Assembly (NCBI GenBank): GCA_025350045.1
Contig: JANXYM010000095.1
Coordinates: 1 to 57,213, forward strand
Source: Methanomicrobiales archaeon
Lineage (GTDB): Archaea > Halobacteriota > Methanomicrobia > Methanomicrobiales > Methanospirillaceae
Reading direction: 5' to 3'
DNA length: 57,213 nt
Position numbers and translations under genes: made by a program. Under the pieces are notes generated by a model. That model was given only the letters and a program-made list of their open reading frames with translations. It was not told the origin of the DNA and ran no database searches. Positions 44,145 through 53,275 of this stretch are shown piece after piece. Position 1 is the first letter of the stretch, and every line of letters starts with the position of its first letter.

Positions 44145-45251
44145 ATGAAGTTGATAATCATCCATATCGGTGGGCATAAAACGGGATCCACGGCAATCCA
44201 GAAATTTTTATTCCAGAATAAGGTGCTGTTAAAAAAACAGGGTTGGCTGTTTCCGGGATATGTACATGCGCATAATACCATAGGGGTGGAATTAAAAAAT
44301 TCTGGGGCTTTCGGACCAGATTTTGATGCCGATGGTTGTATTGCGCAAGCACCGTTCACAAAAAAAATCATGGATGAGATCAACAAATCTGATGAAGAGC
44401 GGGTGATCATCAGTGCAGAATTTTTTGAACATTTTCCAAAAAGAGGTGTTTCTAATTTAAAGTGTTTTCTTGACAAAACCATTGACGGGGAGAGGAAATA
44501 CAAAATAGTTTATTACTGCAGACGACAGGATTTTCTTCTTGAATCTTCTTACCGGGAGAAAATTAAGATTGAATTTTTAGAAGGTAATGGGTCATCCAGT
44601 ACATTTCGAGAGTTCAAAGCTCTCTCAATACTGAGAAATTACTCTATAATCATCGACACATGGGCTGAAATATTCGGGAAAGATAACATGATAATCCAGC
44701 CGTATGAGAAGGGTCAATTGAACAATAATATTTTCTCTGATTTTTTTAATAAGATAGAGCTGGAATTAACTGATGAATACCTGCCCCCATCTGAAGAGAT
44801 CTCAAATATCGGATTATCTGCGGATTTGACAGAATTTTTGCGTTTGCTGACAAACTCCATGCAGACAGATCAGAAATTCCGGAATAAACTCTATTGGACA
44901 CTGGTGAGATTAAATATTGAGGGAGAACATCCGAAAAAATGGGAATATCTATCTCCAAACGAGAGACAGGAAATCCTGGTACAATGCGAAGATACCAACC
45001 AGAAAGTCGCCCGGGAATATCTCGGTCGCGAAGATGGGAAATTTTTTTATGAACCATGGCCCGATCCGGAGGAACCGTGGGAATCCTATAAAGGCTTGAC
45101 CGTTGAAACGATTGTCCCGATTTTTTGCAGGATGCTTTTTACCAAAAATGAGGAGGTCAATAAAAAAATAAAAAATATCCAGAGGACCCCAAATCCTCTG
45201 CAAAAACTGTATACTATTATGAAAAGGTTAAAAGAAATTTCCTTTCGGTGA
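44145..45251 (+). CDS. Sulfotransferase-like protein, copy 1
   Basis: The first of three tandem paralogues. The start MKLIIIHIGGHKTGSTAIQ resembles the PAPS 5'-phosphosulfate-binding loop of glycan sulfotransferases. KIVYYCRRQDFLLESSYRE resembles the 3'-phosphate-binding segment with Arg and Ser. The body shows VIISAEFFEHFPK. The C-terminal block (residues 288-327) with REYLGREDGKFFYEPWPD and GLTVETIVPIF is nearly the same in all three copies. No membrane segment is seen, so it is probably cytosolic. It likely sulfates a sugar of the glycan made by the upstream enzyme. It starts 11 nt after the giant gene. Confidence 0.7.
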   Translation: MKLIIIHIGGHKTGSTAIQKFLFQNKVLLKKQGWLFPGYVHAHNTIGVELKNSGAFGPDFDADGCIAQAPFTKKIMDEINKSDEERVIISAEFFEHFPKRGVSNLKCFLDKTIDGERKYKIVYYCRRQDFLLESSYREKIKIEFLEGNGSSSTFREFKALSILRNYSIIIDTWAEIFGKDNMIIQPYEKGQLNNNIFSDFFNKIELELTDEYLPPSEEISNIGLSADLTEFLRLLTNSMQTDQKFRNKLYWTLVRLNIEGEHPKKWEYLSPNERQEILVQCEDTNQKVAREYLGREDGKFFYEPWPDPEEPWESYKGLTVETIVPIFCRMLFTKNEEVNKKIKNIQRTPNPLQKLYTIMKRLKEISFR

Positions 45252-45482
45252 GTTCTGATATATTTCTCGAAGGGTAGTCAGAGATGATTAATAGTACAAG
45301 TGGCAATAACAAAATTAGTAACGCTTGGGATACTAAGTTATTATCCGTTTATAGATAATTTCTGAAATCTTACAGGCTGGCATTCAGGCACTAACTTATA
45401 AATGTTCAATTCAGTAAGGGCCAATGAAGGTTTTGTGATTGAAGGTAATATCAGGAATTTGAAAATTGCAGATGGGGATTAC

Positions 45483-46583
45483 ATGATAACCATATATATT
45501 CATGCAGGAGCTGAAAAAACGGGGACCTCAGCGATCCAAGCATTTCTAAATTATAATCGTGAGAATTTAATTAATAACCATTCCTGCCTCTATCCCAATA
45601 ATAACTCACTCGCTATTCATAAAGGTCAAAATTGCCACAATCACTGTAAATCGATTAATCAACCGGACAACGTTACCATTTTGGAAGATATTGAGAAGTC
45701 TATCAATTTTTGTAAAAAAAACGATATTTCAAAAATAATTATCAGTGCGGAAGGATTTTCCGGACGACCTGGTGTTGGAGAGATGATTTTCAAAAAATTC
45801 CAGAATGATTCAAATCTGTCATTTCGTCTCATCGTTTTTATCCGAAGACCGGATCATTTTTTTGAGTCCAGCTGGAAGCAATGGGGATCAAAAAACAGCC
45901 GCTTTTCGTCAATCAAAGAATATATTGAAGAACAAAATATCCGATGGCTGGATAACCTCCGGAAGTTTGCAAATATTTTTGGAAGAGAAAACATTATTGT
46001 TCATCCTTATGAGAAGGAGCAATTACCCGAGGGATTGATCAATGAATTTTTAAAGATAATTGGAATATGCTATTCCGAATATAATTGGATTACTCCCCCA
46101 GAGACGAATCTCAATCTCAACTATGGTTTCAATCGTGACATAATAGAGATATTAGCTCTCAACAAATCATTTTATAAAAATGTTCATGACAATACTCTCC
46201 TCAACTTTTTTTACAACACCCTCCCTGACACGTATCAGAAAAAACCGTATGAACGTTATGATCTTCTTTCTCCTCAGGAAAGGATAATAATCCTGGAAAA
46301 ATATGAAGTTATGACTCAAGCTATAGCTCGTGAATTTCTCGGGCGCGAAGATGGAAAATTATTTTATGAACCATGGCCTGACGTACATGAACCATGGGAG
46401 CCGTACGAGGGTCTTACTGTTGAGAAGATAGTGCCGATATTCACCCAGATCATGTACAATATTGATAAAAAAGAGGACTGTCAAGTTAAATCCAAGCGAA
46501 AAAATGGTTTTAAAAAAACTGTTCTGAACTACTTAAGTTTTATAAAAACCAAGTTATTATCTGTGTTTACCCGGAGATCCTAA
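45483..46583 (+). CDS. Sulfotransferase-like protein, copy 2
   Basis: The second paralogue, 366 residues from ATG 45483 (MITIYIHAGAEKTGTSAIQ); the frame stays open up to 45402. The PAPS-loop-like AEKTGTSAIQAFL and the second motif FIRRPDHFFESSWKQ, with a good Arg-x-Pro-Asp pattern, are present. The shared C-terminal block (about 281-320) with REFLGREDGKLFYEPWPD is well kept. It lies 230 bp after copy 1 and 1 nt before copy 3. The acceptor sugar is unknown. Confidence 0.7.
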   Translation: MITIYIHAGAEKTGTSAIQAFLNYNRENLINNHSCLYPNNNSLAIHKGQNCHNHCKSINQPDNVTILEDIEKSINFCKKNDISKIIISAEGFSGRPGVGEMIFKKFQNDSNLSFRLIVFIRRPDHFFESSWKQWGSKNSRFSSIKEYIEEQNIRWLDNLRKFANIFGRENIIVHPYEKEQLPEGLINEFLKIIGICYSEYNWITPPETNLNLNYGFNRDIIEILALNKSFYKNVHDNTLLNFFYNTLPDTYQKKPYERYDLLSPQERIIILEKYEVMTQAIAREFLGREDGKLFYEPWPDVHEPWEPYEGLTVEKIVPIFTQIMYNIDKKEDCQVKSKRKNGFKKTVLNYLSFIKTKLLSVFTRRS

Positions 46584-46584
46584 T

Positions 46585-47727
46585 ATGAAAAAAACCGTGT
46601 ACCTCCATATTGGTGCACATAAGACTGGAACTACCGCTCTTCAACTTTTTTTATCACACAATCGAAAAATATTGGAAAATAACGGTTATCTTTACCCTGG
46701 AAGAAATGTGGCCCATCATGATATGGCAAGAGAATTTCAATTACTGACATTGCAGGAAATTACGACAGATCCAAGAACTGCCACCAATAAATATTTTGAC
46801 GAGATCAATAATTCAAATTCGGAAAAAATTATATTGAGCGCAGAAAAATTTGAGAACCTGGGCCCTCACATTAACAAATTAAAAGAATTTCTTTTACCCC
46901 GATTCCTAGTAAAAATAATTTTTTATCTCATGTGTCAGGATGAACAAATTGAATCTATGTTTAATGCATCAATAAAAAATCCGGATCATCGATCCAAAAA
47001 GACTTTTTCGGAATTTATAACGAATAAATCCGGAGTGAATCAAAATAATAGTCCGGAGATATTACTATCCTGTAAACGTATCGCGGAATTGGATTATTAT
47101 TCTGCTCTGCGTCCCTGGAAAGATGCATTTGGAGAAGGAAATATTTTCGTAAGAGTTAATGAGCATGAACAATTACCAATGGGCATTTTTCATGACTTTC
47201 TCAGTGTTCTCGGCCTCCAGATCAATGAAAACTACTGGATTCCAGAAAAACGGATTAATAAAAGTCTCAACTGGGATCTCATCGAAGTTATAAGACTGGG
47301 TAATATCCATTTCGGTAATGATCGAAACTATCACGCTTTCCTGTTGAATAACCTCACCCAGATCAATTCAGAAAACAAAGAAGGAAAACAACGTCTGCTC
47401 TCTCCGCAGCAAAGAAGGGACATTATCTCCCTCTTCAAGGAAGCTAATATGAAAGTTGCCCGTGAGTATCTTGGTCGTAGCGATGGCAAACTTTTTTATG
47501 CACCATTGCCAGATTTGGATGAACCCTGGAAACCCTTTGAAGGCCTCACCGTTGAGAAAATTGTGCCCATTTTTACCCAGATGTTATTCAATTTGGATAT
47601 GCGAATAGAAAAGAGAAAGAATAGCCGTCTGAAACGAAGGATGATGATGATAATAAAAAAAATTGGTACATGGTTCGGTCTGTCACCTGCAATGGAATAC
47701 GTGTATCACAGATTTTATTGTTCATAA
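46585..47727 (+). CDS. Sulfotransferase-like protein, copy 3 (altered second motif)
   Basis: The third paralogue, 380 residues. KKTVYLHIGAHKTGTTALQ at the start keeps the PAPS-loop pattern. The segment equal to RRQDFLLESS in copy 1 reads MCQDEQIESMF here, so the Arg expected to bind the 3'-phosphate is missing. It may be inactive, use another residue, or have a different donor. The C-terminal block (about 291-330) with REYLGRSDGKLFYAPLPD and GLTVEKIVPIF is still conserved. A CGGAGATC sequence before ATG 46585 is a probable ribosome-binding site. Confidence 0.68.
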   Translation: MKKTVYLHIGAHKTGTTALQLFLSHNRKILENNGYLYPGRNVAHHDMAREFQLLTLQEITTDPRTATNKYFDEINNSNSEKIILSAEKFENLGPHINKLKEFLLPRFLVKIIFYLMCQDEQIESMFNASIKNPDHRSKKTFSEFITNKSGVNQNNSPEILLSCKRIAELDYYSALRPWKDAFGEGNIFVRVNEHEQLPMGIFHDFLSVLGLQINENYWIPEKRINKSLNWDLIEVIRLGNIHFGNDRNYHAFLLNNLTQINSENKEGKQRLLSPQQRRDIISLFKEANMKVAREYLGRSDGKLFYAPLPDLDEPWKPFEGLTVEKIVPIFTQMLFNLDMRIEKRKNSRLKRRMMMIIKKIGTWFGLSPAMEYVYHRFYCS

Positions 47728-47810
47728 AAAAAGGTGTTAATACTGGGTTATTACGTACATATGGCTACCAATGATGTGGCAAAAAGGATGAAGATCGCAG
47801 GAGCATACAG

Positions 47811-48584
47811 TTGTCGATAAAAGAAATGTGGTTTGTCAAACACTGGGATCTGATAAAAACCCTTACCATCAACGATCTCAAGATCAAATACCAGCATACC
47901 TATCTTGGATTGGTCTGGTCCCTGTTAAGTCCTCTTTTACTCCTGCTTGTTCTGTATTTTATTTTTTATAATATCCGGCACATGGAAGCAAATTTTGCCC
48001 AGTATCTTTTGATAGGAATTCTGACCTGGAGATTTTTTACTTCTGCTACTACATCGTCGTTATCGGTTATCCGGCAGAATGCCTCGCTTCTCTCAAACAT
48101 CGTACTGCCCAGTGAAATCTTTGTTCTGACAAAAAATTTGTCAGCCCTGATCTCATTTACCCTTGAGTTCGTCATCCTTATTCCGCTGGTTGCTCTGATA
48201 ACCGGAACAATCTCCCCGTATGTCATACTGTTCCCCCTTATCCATATTCTCTTCTTACTGGTAACATTCGGTATTTCACTTATTCTGGCATCTTTCTACC
48301 CCTATTTCCGGGATCTGGCCGAGATCTGGCCGGTCATTATCCAGCTTGGGTTTTTCCTCTGCCCTATTATTTATCCGGTAACCATGATCCCCGAAACGGT
48401 CCGGGGTATCTACCTGTTAAATCCAATAACGCAGGTAATGTTGATGTACAGGGATCTTGTTCTGAATAGTGTGTTGCCTTCATCCGTCAGTCTGTGCTAT
48501 GTTCTCCTGTTCGGTATTGGTATCTGTATTATCGGGCATTACCTGTTCAAAAAACTGGAACCCCGGTTTGTTGAGGTGATATAG
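47811..48584 (+). CDS. ABC-2 type polysaccharide exporter permease (Wzm-like)
   Basis: A 257-residue integral membrane protein with six hydrophobic segments and the ABC-2 membrane family features (LIKTLTINDLKIKYQHTYLGLVWSLLSPLLLL at the start, YPYFRDLAEIWPVIIQLGFFLCPIIYP near 165-190). This is typical of Wzm permeases that export O-antigen, teichoic acid or S-layer glycans. The start is a TTG at 47811 with GGAG ten bases before it; ATG 47826 is the alternative. The ATPase partner follows directly. Confidence 0.87.
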   Translation: MSIKEMWFVKHWDLIKTLTINDLKIKYQHTYLGLVWSLLSPLLLLLVLYFIFYNIRHMEANFAQYLLIGILTWRFFTSATTSSLSVIRQNASLLSNIVLPSEIFVLTKNLSALISFTLEFVILIPLVALITGTISPYVILFPLIHILFLLVTFGISLILASFYPYFRDLAEIWPVIIQLGFFLCPIIYPVTMIPETVRGIYLLNPITQVMLMYRDLVLNSVLPSSVSLCYVLLFGIGICIIGHYLFKKLEPRFVEVI

Positions 48585-49433
48585 ATGACAGAGGCTACCA
48601 TAGAGATACGGGATCTGAAAAAATATTACCCTATCTCACGGAAAAAAGGGTTTTCATTCATTGATCTACCAAATATAATCAAGAGGAAACTATCGGAGAG
48701 CGATCCGATTATTAAGGTTCTCGATGGAATTGATCTTGACATCTATAAAGGTGAATGTTTTGGGATAATCGGTCCGAACGGAACGGGAAAAAGTACCCTT
48801 TTACGGTTGATCGCGGGTATAATTCCTCCGGACTCTGGTTCGGTAAAAATTACCGGTTCGCTGATTCCCCTGTTAAGTCTCAATGTCGGTTTCTCGGGGG
48901 AGCTGGATGCCCATGATAATGTCTACCAGTATGGGATGATCCTGGGTTTTACCAAAAAAGAGATGGATGCACTCTATGACGATATAATCGCCTTTTCAGG
49001 TCTTGAAAAATACCAGTATATGCACCTGAAAAATTTCTCCTCCGGTATGCGGGTCAAGCTCGGTTTCTCAACAGCAGTTCAGATAAACCCGGATATTCTT
49101 GTGCTGGACGAAGTTCTCTCGGTTGGTGATGTATCGTTCAAAGAAAAATCCCGGCAGAAGATTCTTGATTTCTGCAACTCAGACAAGACTGTCGTAATTG
49201 TATCTCATTCAATGGGGACCATCACGGATATCTGTGACAGGGCAATGTTTCTCAATGACGGGAAAATTGGCGGGATCGGAGATCCTGAAGATGTTATCGC
49301 TGCCTATATGGAGGTAATGCATGAACCTTGGTCCCGGAATGAGGGTGAGCGTAAACGGGAAGAGGCAGAAAAGAGAAGAGCCCTGAAGAGAGCAGATTCC
49401 GGTGCACTTCGAAAATGCCGGCTGCTGGAGTAA
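48585..49433 (+). CDS. ABC transporter ATP-binding protein for polysaccharide export (Wzt-like)
   Basis: The ATPase partner of the Wzm-like permease. GPNGTGKSTLLRLIAG is Walker A near residue 66, NFSSGMRVKLGFS the signature near 150, ILVLDEVLSVGD Walker B near 170 and VSHSMGTITDICD the switch region. The 282-residue protein lacks the C-terminal carbohydrate-binding domain found in some Wzt proteins, so chain-end recognition may be done elsewhere. It starts one base after the wzm stop. Confidence 0.9.
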   Translation: MTEATIEIRDLKKYYPISRKKGFSFIDLPNIIKRKLSESDPIIKVLDGIDLDIYKGECFGIIGPNGTGKSTLLRLIAGIIPPDSGSVKITGSLIPLLSLNVGFSGELDAHDNVYQYGMILGFTKKEMDALYDDIIAFSGLEKYQYMHLKNFSSGMRVKLGFSTAVQINPDILVLDEVLSVGDVSFKEKSRQKILDFCNSDKTVVIVSHSMGTITDICDRAMFLNDGKIGGIGDPEDVIAAYMEVMHEPWSRNEGERKREEAEKRRALKRADSGALRKCRLLE

Positions 49434-49536
49434 ATTGCTTCCCGTTCAAACAGAATCCCTGGTGATATAAGGTCGGGTATTTACCTTTTCAAAATCAATT
49501 TCACTTTTTTATTGAAATGAAATAGTGCAAGATCTA

Positions 49537-49544
49537 TTTTTTTT
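49537..49544 (+). terminator. Poly-T run between exporter and pst operons
   Basis: An eight-T run with adjacent A-rich sequence lies between the convergent wzt-like and pstB genes and could end both transcripts. Confidence 0.4.
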
Positions 49545-49562
49545 AAAAGAAAACATGCACAC

Positions 49563-50321
49563 TTAGCCAAACACACCCTCGAGATAAGCCTTCGTCCGAG
49601 GATCCTGCGGGTTCGTGAAGACCTCATGAGCAGGGCCGTGTTCCACCAGCTCCCCAAGGTAGAGGAAGACCACGTAATCGGCTAGCCTTTTTGCCTGCCT
49701 CAGGATATGTGTAACAAAGACGATTGTATAATCATTTTTCAGGCAGATCAGTTCATTCTCGATATGCCGGGCAGAGATAGGATCAAGAGCTGATGTGGTC
49801 TCATCGCAGAGGAGAATTTCCGGCTCAACCGCAAGGGCCCGGGCAAGACAGAGCCGCTGCTGCTGCCCGAGGGATAATTGTGATGCGGGATCCTTCAGCC
49901 GGTCATGGACTTCACTCCAGAGTCCGACAGATTGCAGGCACTGTTCGGCTCTTGTATCCAGCGCTGACCGTTCATGGATACCATGAATTCGAAGCCCATA
50001 CACAACGTTGTCATAAATCGACAGTGGCAGGGGATTGGGAGCTTGGGCGATCATTCCTACGTTTTTTCGGAGTAGGGACAGGTTGATGTCGGGATCGAGT
50101 ACATTCTTCCCATTTATGATTATTTCCCCTTCGGCCAATACAGGAGTATACAGATCCACCATCCGATTAATACTTCTGAGCAGGGTTGTTTTCCCGCATC
50201 CGGAGGGGCCAATAATAGCCGTGATCTGGTTTTTCGGGATGTCTACGGATATATTCTTCAGTATCTGCCGGTTTTCAATATACAGGCTGAAATTTTTTAT
50301 CGAGATTTCCGTTTCATTCAT
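49563..50321 (-). CDS. pstB: Phosphate ABC transporter ATP-binding protein PstB
   Basis: The 252-residue ATPase of the high-affinity phosphate importer. GPSGCGKTTLLRSINRM is Walker A, LSLGQQQRLCLARAL the signature (LSLGQ instead of LSGGQ), CDETTSALDP Walker B and FVTHILRQAKRLAD the H-loop. It is the last gene of the minus-strand pstS-pstC-pstA-pstB operon. No PhoU gene follows inside the window. Confidence 0.9.
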   Translation of the reverse strand: MNETEISIKNFSLYIENRQILKNISVDIPKNQITAIIGPSGCGKTTLLRSINRMVDLYTPVLAEGEIIINGKNVLDPDINLSLLRKNVGMIAQAPNPLPLSIYDNVVYGLRIHGIHERSALDTRAEQCLQSVGLWSEVHDRLKDPASQLSLGQQQRLCLARALAVEPEILLCDETTSALDPISARHIENELICLKNDYTIVFVTHILRQAKRLADYVVFLYLGELVEHGPAHEVFTNPQDPRTKAYLEGVFG

Positions 50322-50332
50322 TCAGAACCACC

Positions 50333-51181
50333 TTATTTGACACAATATTTTGTAAATTTTTTTGAAAGATATCGGGAACCGACACAGGTTATCAGTACTA
50401 TTACCAGTAGGATGATACCTGATGCATATGCCCGTTCCTGCACTTCGGGAAAGGGTGTTGACAGCTGAAAAAATATGGCAAGGGGTAGGGTTGCGACAGG
50501 ATCGGTAATCGATACCGGGATTGCATCCGTGTATCCCGCAGTAAACAGAACAGAGGCTGCATCCCCTATACCACGACCAAACGCCACGAGTACGGCCGTG
50601 AGGATCCCCGGAAGCGCCTGTTTTGTTACGACATGGAATACGGTCTCCAGCTTGGTTGCACCAAGAGCGTAAGACGCATCCATAAGTTTTTTAGGTACTG
50701 TTTGCATCACTTCGTCAACAGCCCGTGTCAGCAGAGGAACAAGGAAGAGCGCGACGGTAATAATTCCCCAGAACAGGGATGCTTCTGTCTGAAGAAAAAC
50801 CATGATCAAAAATACAAAAGCGCCGTATATCAGCGAAGGGATACCTGCCGCAATATCGAGCAGGATTCTGGTTGAGGATGCAAACCGTGAGCTCCGGGGG
50901 AAGTTCTGGAGGTACCAGGCTGTGGGAATGCTGATTATCGTGGCAAGGATAACTGCACCTGCAGCCAGGTAGAGAGACCCTACAATTGCATTGAGAATTC
51001 CTCCCCCCCCTCCAAGATAATAACCCCCATGGGGTGTTTCGGTGACCATGGAAATATTGAGTGAAGGTATCCCTTTGATGATGACAATGGCAAAAACGGA
51101 GATAAGGCATCCCAAAACTATAAAAAGGGACACATACATCAATCCCTTGAAGAACCGCTCCTCAGCAATTCTCCTGTCCAT
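50333..51181 (-). CDS. pstA: Phosphate ABC transporter permease PstA
   Basis: A 282-residue inner-membrane permease with six transmembrane helices. The ABC-permease EAA-like loop reads AVDEVMQTVPKKLMDASYALGATKLE, and IGDAASVLFTAGYTD follows as in PstA. It overlaps the pstC stop by one base and pairs with PstC. Confidence 0.9.
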   Translation of the reverse strand: MDRRIAEERFFKGLMYVSLFIVLGCLISVFAIVIIKGIPSLNISMVTETPHGGYYLGGGGGILNAIVGSLYLAAGAVILATIISIPTAWYLQNFPRSSRFASSTRILLDIAAGIPSLIYGAFVFLIMVFLQTEASLFWGIITVALFLVPLLTRAVDEVMQTVPKKLMDASYALGATKLETVFHVVTKQALPGILTAVLVAFGRGIGDAASVLFTAGYTDAIPVSITDPVATLPLAIFFQLSTPFPEVQERAYASGIILLVIVLITCVGSRYLSKKFTKYCVK

Positions 51182-52065
51182 TATTCCACCTTCCTGAGGA
51201 TCATGAGGACGTATTGTGCCATAAGATTGAAGATCACGACAATGGCAAGCAGCAGGAGCGCAGCAAACATCAGCGCAGAATCATAGAGGGGAATCGACAT
51301 CATTTCGCCGTAGTTGTTTGCGATCAGGGCCGGAAGCGGATATGCAGGGTCAAAAACGGATGAAGGTACACGAGCCACATTTCCCACAACCATCAGGACA
51401 GCCATGGTTTCTCCAAATGCCCTGCTGAATCCAAGAATGATGACAGCAATTACTCCCGGGTACGTTTTTTTAAGGACAACATGTTTCACCGCCTCCCAGT
51501 TCGTTGCACCGAGTCCCAGTGCGGCTTCCCGCATCTCGCGGGGAACGGTCTGGAACACTTCAAAAGAGAGAGAGATCAGGATTGGGAATACCATGATCGC
51601 AAGGACAAGTCCGCCGGCAAGTATACAATAGCCAGAACTGTTTATCCCGAGTAATGGAGCAACTGAATTTTTAATCAGCGGAATAATCAGAAGAATTCCG
51701 AAGAGACCGAAAATAACCGAGGGTATCCCTGAAAGAAGGTCAATTACCGGCTGGATTGTATCCCTGATCCGCGGGGGAGCATATTCAGAGAGGTAAATTG
51801 CACTCAACAGCGAAATGGGAATCGCGAGGATCATTGCAAGGGCTGTTACCCAGATTGTTCCCATGATGAAAGGAAGATATCCGAAATTTCCGGCTACAGG
51901 TCGCCATGAGGAGGAGAGAAGGAGGTCCACAAGAGGCTTTGTGGATAAAATTGCTTCAGATTTCCAGAAGAGTACAATGACCATGACAAATAAAAGAATC
52001 GAGGAGAAAACCGCGGGTACGAACAGAACACTGCTGATCACCCGGTCCCGGGAATATCGTGTCAT
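51181..52065 (-). CDS. pstC: Phosphate ABC transporter permease PstC
   Basis: A 294-residue permease. PIDLLSGIPSVIFGLFG-like segment near residue 105, the loop VFQTVPREMREAALGLGATNWEAVKHVVL near 170 and GFSRAFGETMAVLMVVGN near 205 are typical PstC features. Six transmembrane helices are visible. It follows pstS by about 25 bases. Confidence 0.9.
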   Translation of the reverse strand: MTRYSRDRVISSVLFVPAVFSSILLFVMVIVLFWKSEAILSTKPLVDLLLSSSWRPVAGNFGYLPFIMGTIWVTALAMILAIPISLLSAIYLSEYAPPRIRDTIQPVIDLLSGIPSVIFGLFGILLIIPLIKNSVAPLLGINSSGYCILAGGLVLAIMVFPILISLSFEVFQTVPREMREAALGLGATNWEAVKHVVLKKTYPGVIAVIILGFSRAFGETMAVLMVVGNVARVPSSVFDPAYPLPALIANNYGEMMSIPLYDSALMFAALLLLAIVVIFNLMAQYVLMILRKVE

Positions 52066-52089
52066 GGACGGCGGCTCATGATAAAAAAA

Positions 52090-53067
52090 TTAGTCTTTGG
52101 ATAGTTTACTCAGTTGCTGGCGAATCCTTTCATCCGGTAGAGCAATATAACCGGATTCTTGGACATACTGCTGCCCGTCTGTCAGAATCCAGCGCACGAA
52201 CTCCCGGGAAGGGCCGGAGAAATTCCCTTTTGTGACAAGGTTCAGTTCACGGGAGGGCGGTGAGGGGTATTTACCGGTATTGATTGCAGACGTAATCGCC
52301 TCTCGGGTTGCATAGATCTGTTCATCGGGATCAATGGTGCCGTTATCGTTCAGGTCAAGGGGAATAATTACCAGCCCGTCAAGCGGCCGGCCAGTATTGG
52401 CATCGTAGACAAATCCGATATTATTGTACCCGATGCCCATGCGGTCAGTCTTGACTGCATCGGCAAGACCAGGATCCCCAAACACACCGGTACCGTTCAA
52501 ATCTTCCTGCTTGTATCCGAGATATTTTGCCCAGACATCAGCAGCACCGCATGCATCTGAACGGGTATAGACATTGATTTTTTCAGAATGGTCTGACCTG
52601 CTTGTCACCACACCCCAGTCAGTAATTGTCTCGTTTACAAATATCTGCCTGAACACGGATTTGTTAATTCCCCGTTTCTGTAGGTCAGTCACCACGGGAT
52701 TATCCTGATTTGCAGTCACAACCACCGCATCCTTTGTAACAGCAACATATACTGCCCCTTTCGCAGTTTCTTCAGGCAAAATATCCCGCGATACCATCCC
52801 GAGATCGACCATGCCCGTCAAAGCATCGGTCATTCCTTTGCCCGCGCCCCCGGCAGATACTTCAATCCTGACATCCTTGTGAATCTTCTGGTACTCCTCT
52901 GCCCATTTCACCATCATCGGGTATAGGGCAAATGCTCCGGATACTGTAATCTTCTGTCCTCCGGAAGGTGCGATATTACCCGGTGATAAGGCTGGTGATG
53001 ATGTACAACCGGCTGCAACAGCGGCAAGTACAATTAAAATAAAAAAAATGCAGATACTTTTCTTCAT
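52090..53067 (-). CDS. pstS: Phosphate-binding lipoprotein PstS
   Basis: The extracytoplasmic phosphate receptor of the Pst system. It begins with a lipoprotein signal (MKKSICIFFILIVLAAVAAGC, lipobox AAGC) and then an ISVSGAFALYPMM-like phosphate-loop region (KITVSGAFALYPMMVKWAEEY). SAGGAGKGMTDALTG and VYTRSDACGAADVWAKYLG are further ligand-binding segments. ATG 53067 was chosen because it starts the signal peptide; a TTG at 53076 is also in frame. Its promoter region holds the four-site TTGGTAG cluster. Confidence 0.9.
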   Translation of the reverse strand: MKKSICIFFILIVLAAVAAGCTSSPALSPGNIAPSGGQKITVSGAFALYPMMVKWAEEYQKIHKDVRIEVSAGGAGKGMTDALTGMVDLGMVSRDILPEETAKGAVYVAVTKDAVVVTANQDNPVVTDLQKRGINKSVFRQIFVNETITDWGVVTSRSDHSEKINVYTRSDACGAADVWAKYLGYKQEDLNGTGVFGDPGLADAVKTDRMGIGYNNIGFVYDANTGRPLDGLVIIPLDLNDNGTIDPDEQIYATREAITSAINTGKYPSPPSRELNLVTKGNFSGPSREFVRWILTDGQQYVQESGYIALPDERIRQQLSKLSKD

Positions 53068-53069
53068 TG

Positions 53070-53134
53070 CTACCAAATATTACTTCGTTTGAAATAGGAA
53101 AAAGTTTTGGTAGTCTACCAATACCTATTGGTAG
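53070..53134. promoter_or_regulatory. Palindromic operator cluster upstream of pstS
   Basis: The 7-mer TTGGTAG or its complement CTACCAA occurs four times: 53070-53076, 53107-53113, 53115-53121 and 53128-53134. The last two form a perfect 20-bp palindrome (CTACCAATA-CC-TATTGGTAG, 53115-53134). The site next to the pstS start would cover the beginning of the message. This is probably a binding site for a phosphate-responsive regulator, perhaps the AbrB-type protein encoded divergently at 53276. Confidence 0.72.
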
Positions 53135-53275
53135 TAAATAATACATCAGGCTCGCAGGAACCCACCCTCAATGAAGGAAGAAATATGAACTCTCTCGGAT
53201 TGGAAACCCTGAAATAATCTCAAGACGAACGTTCTCTGAAATAATTACTCTGTCTGGAAGGCACGGGGTGTCAGT

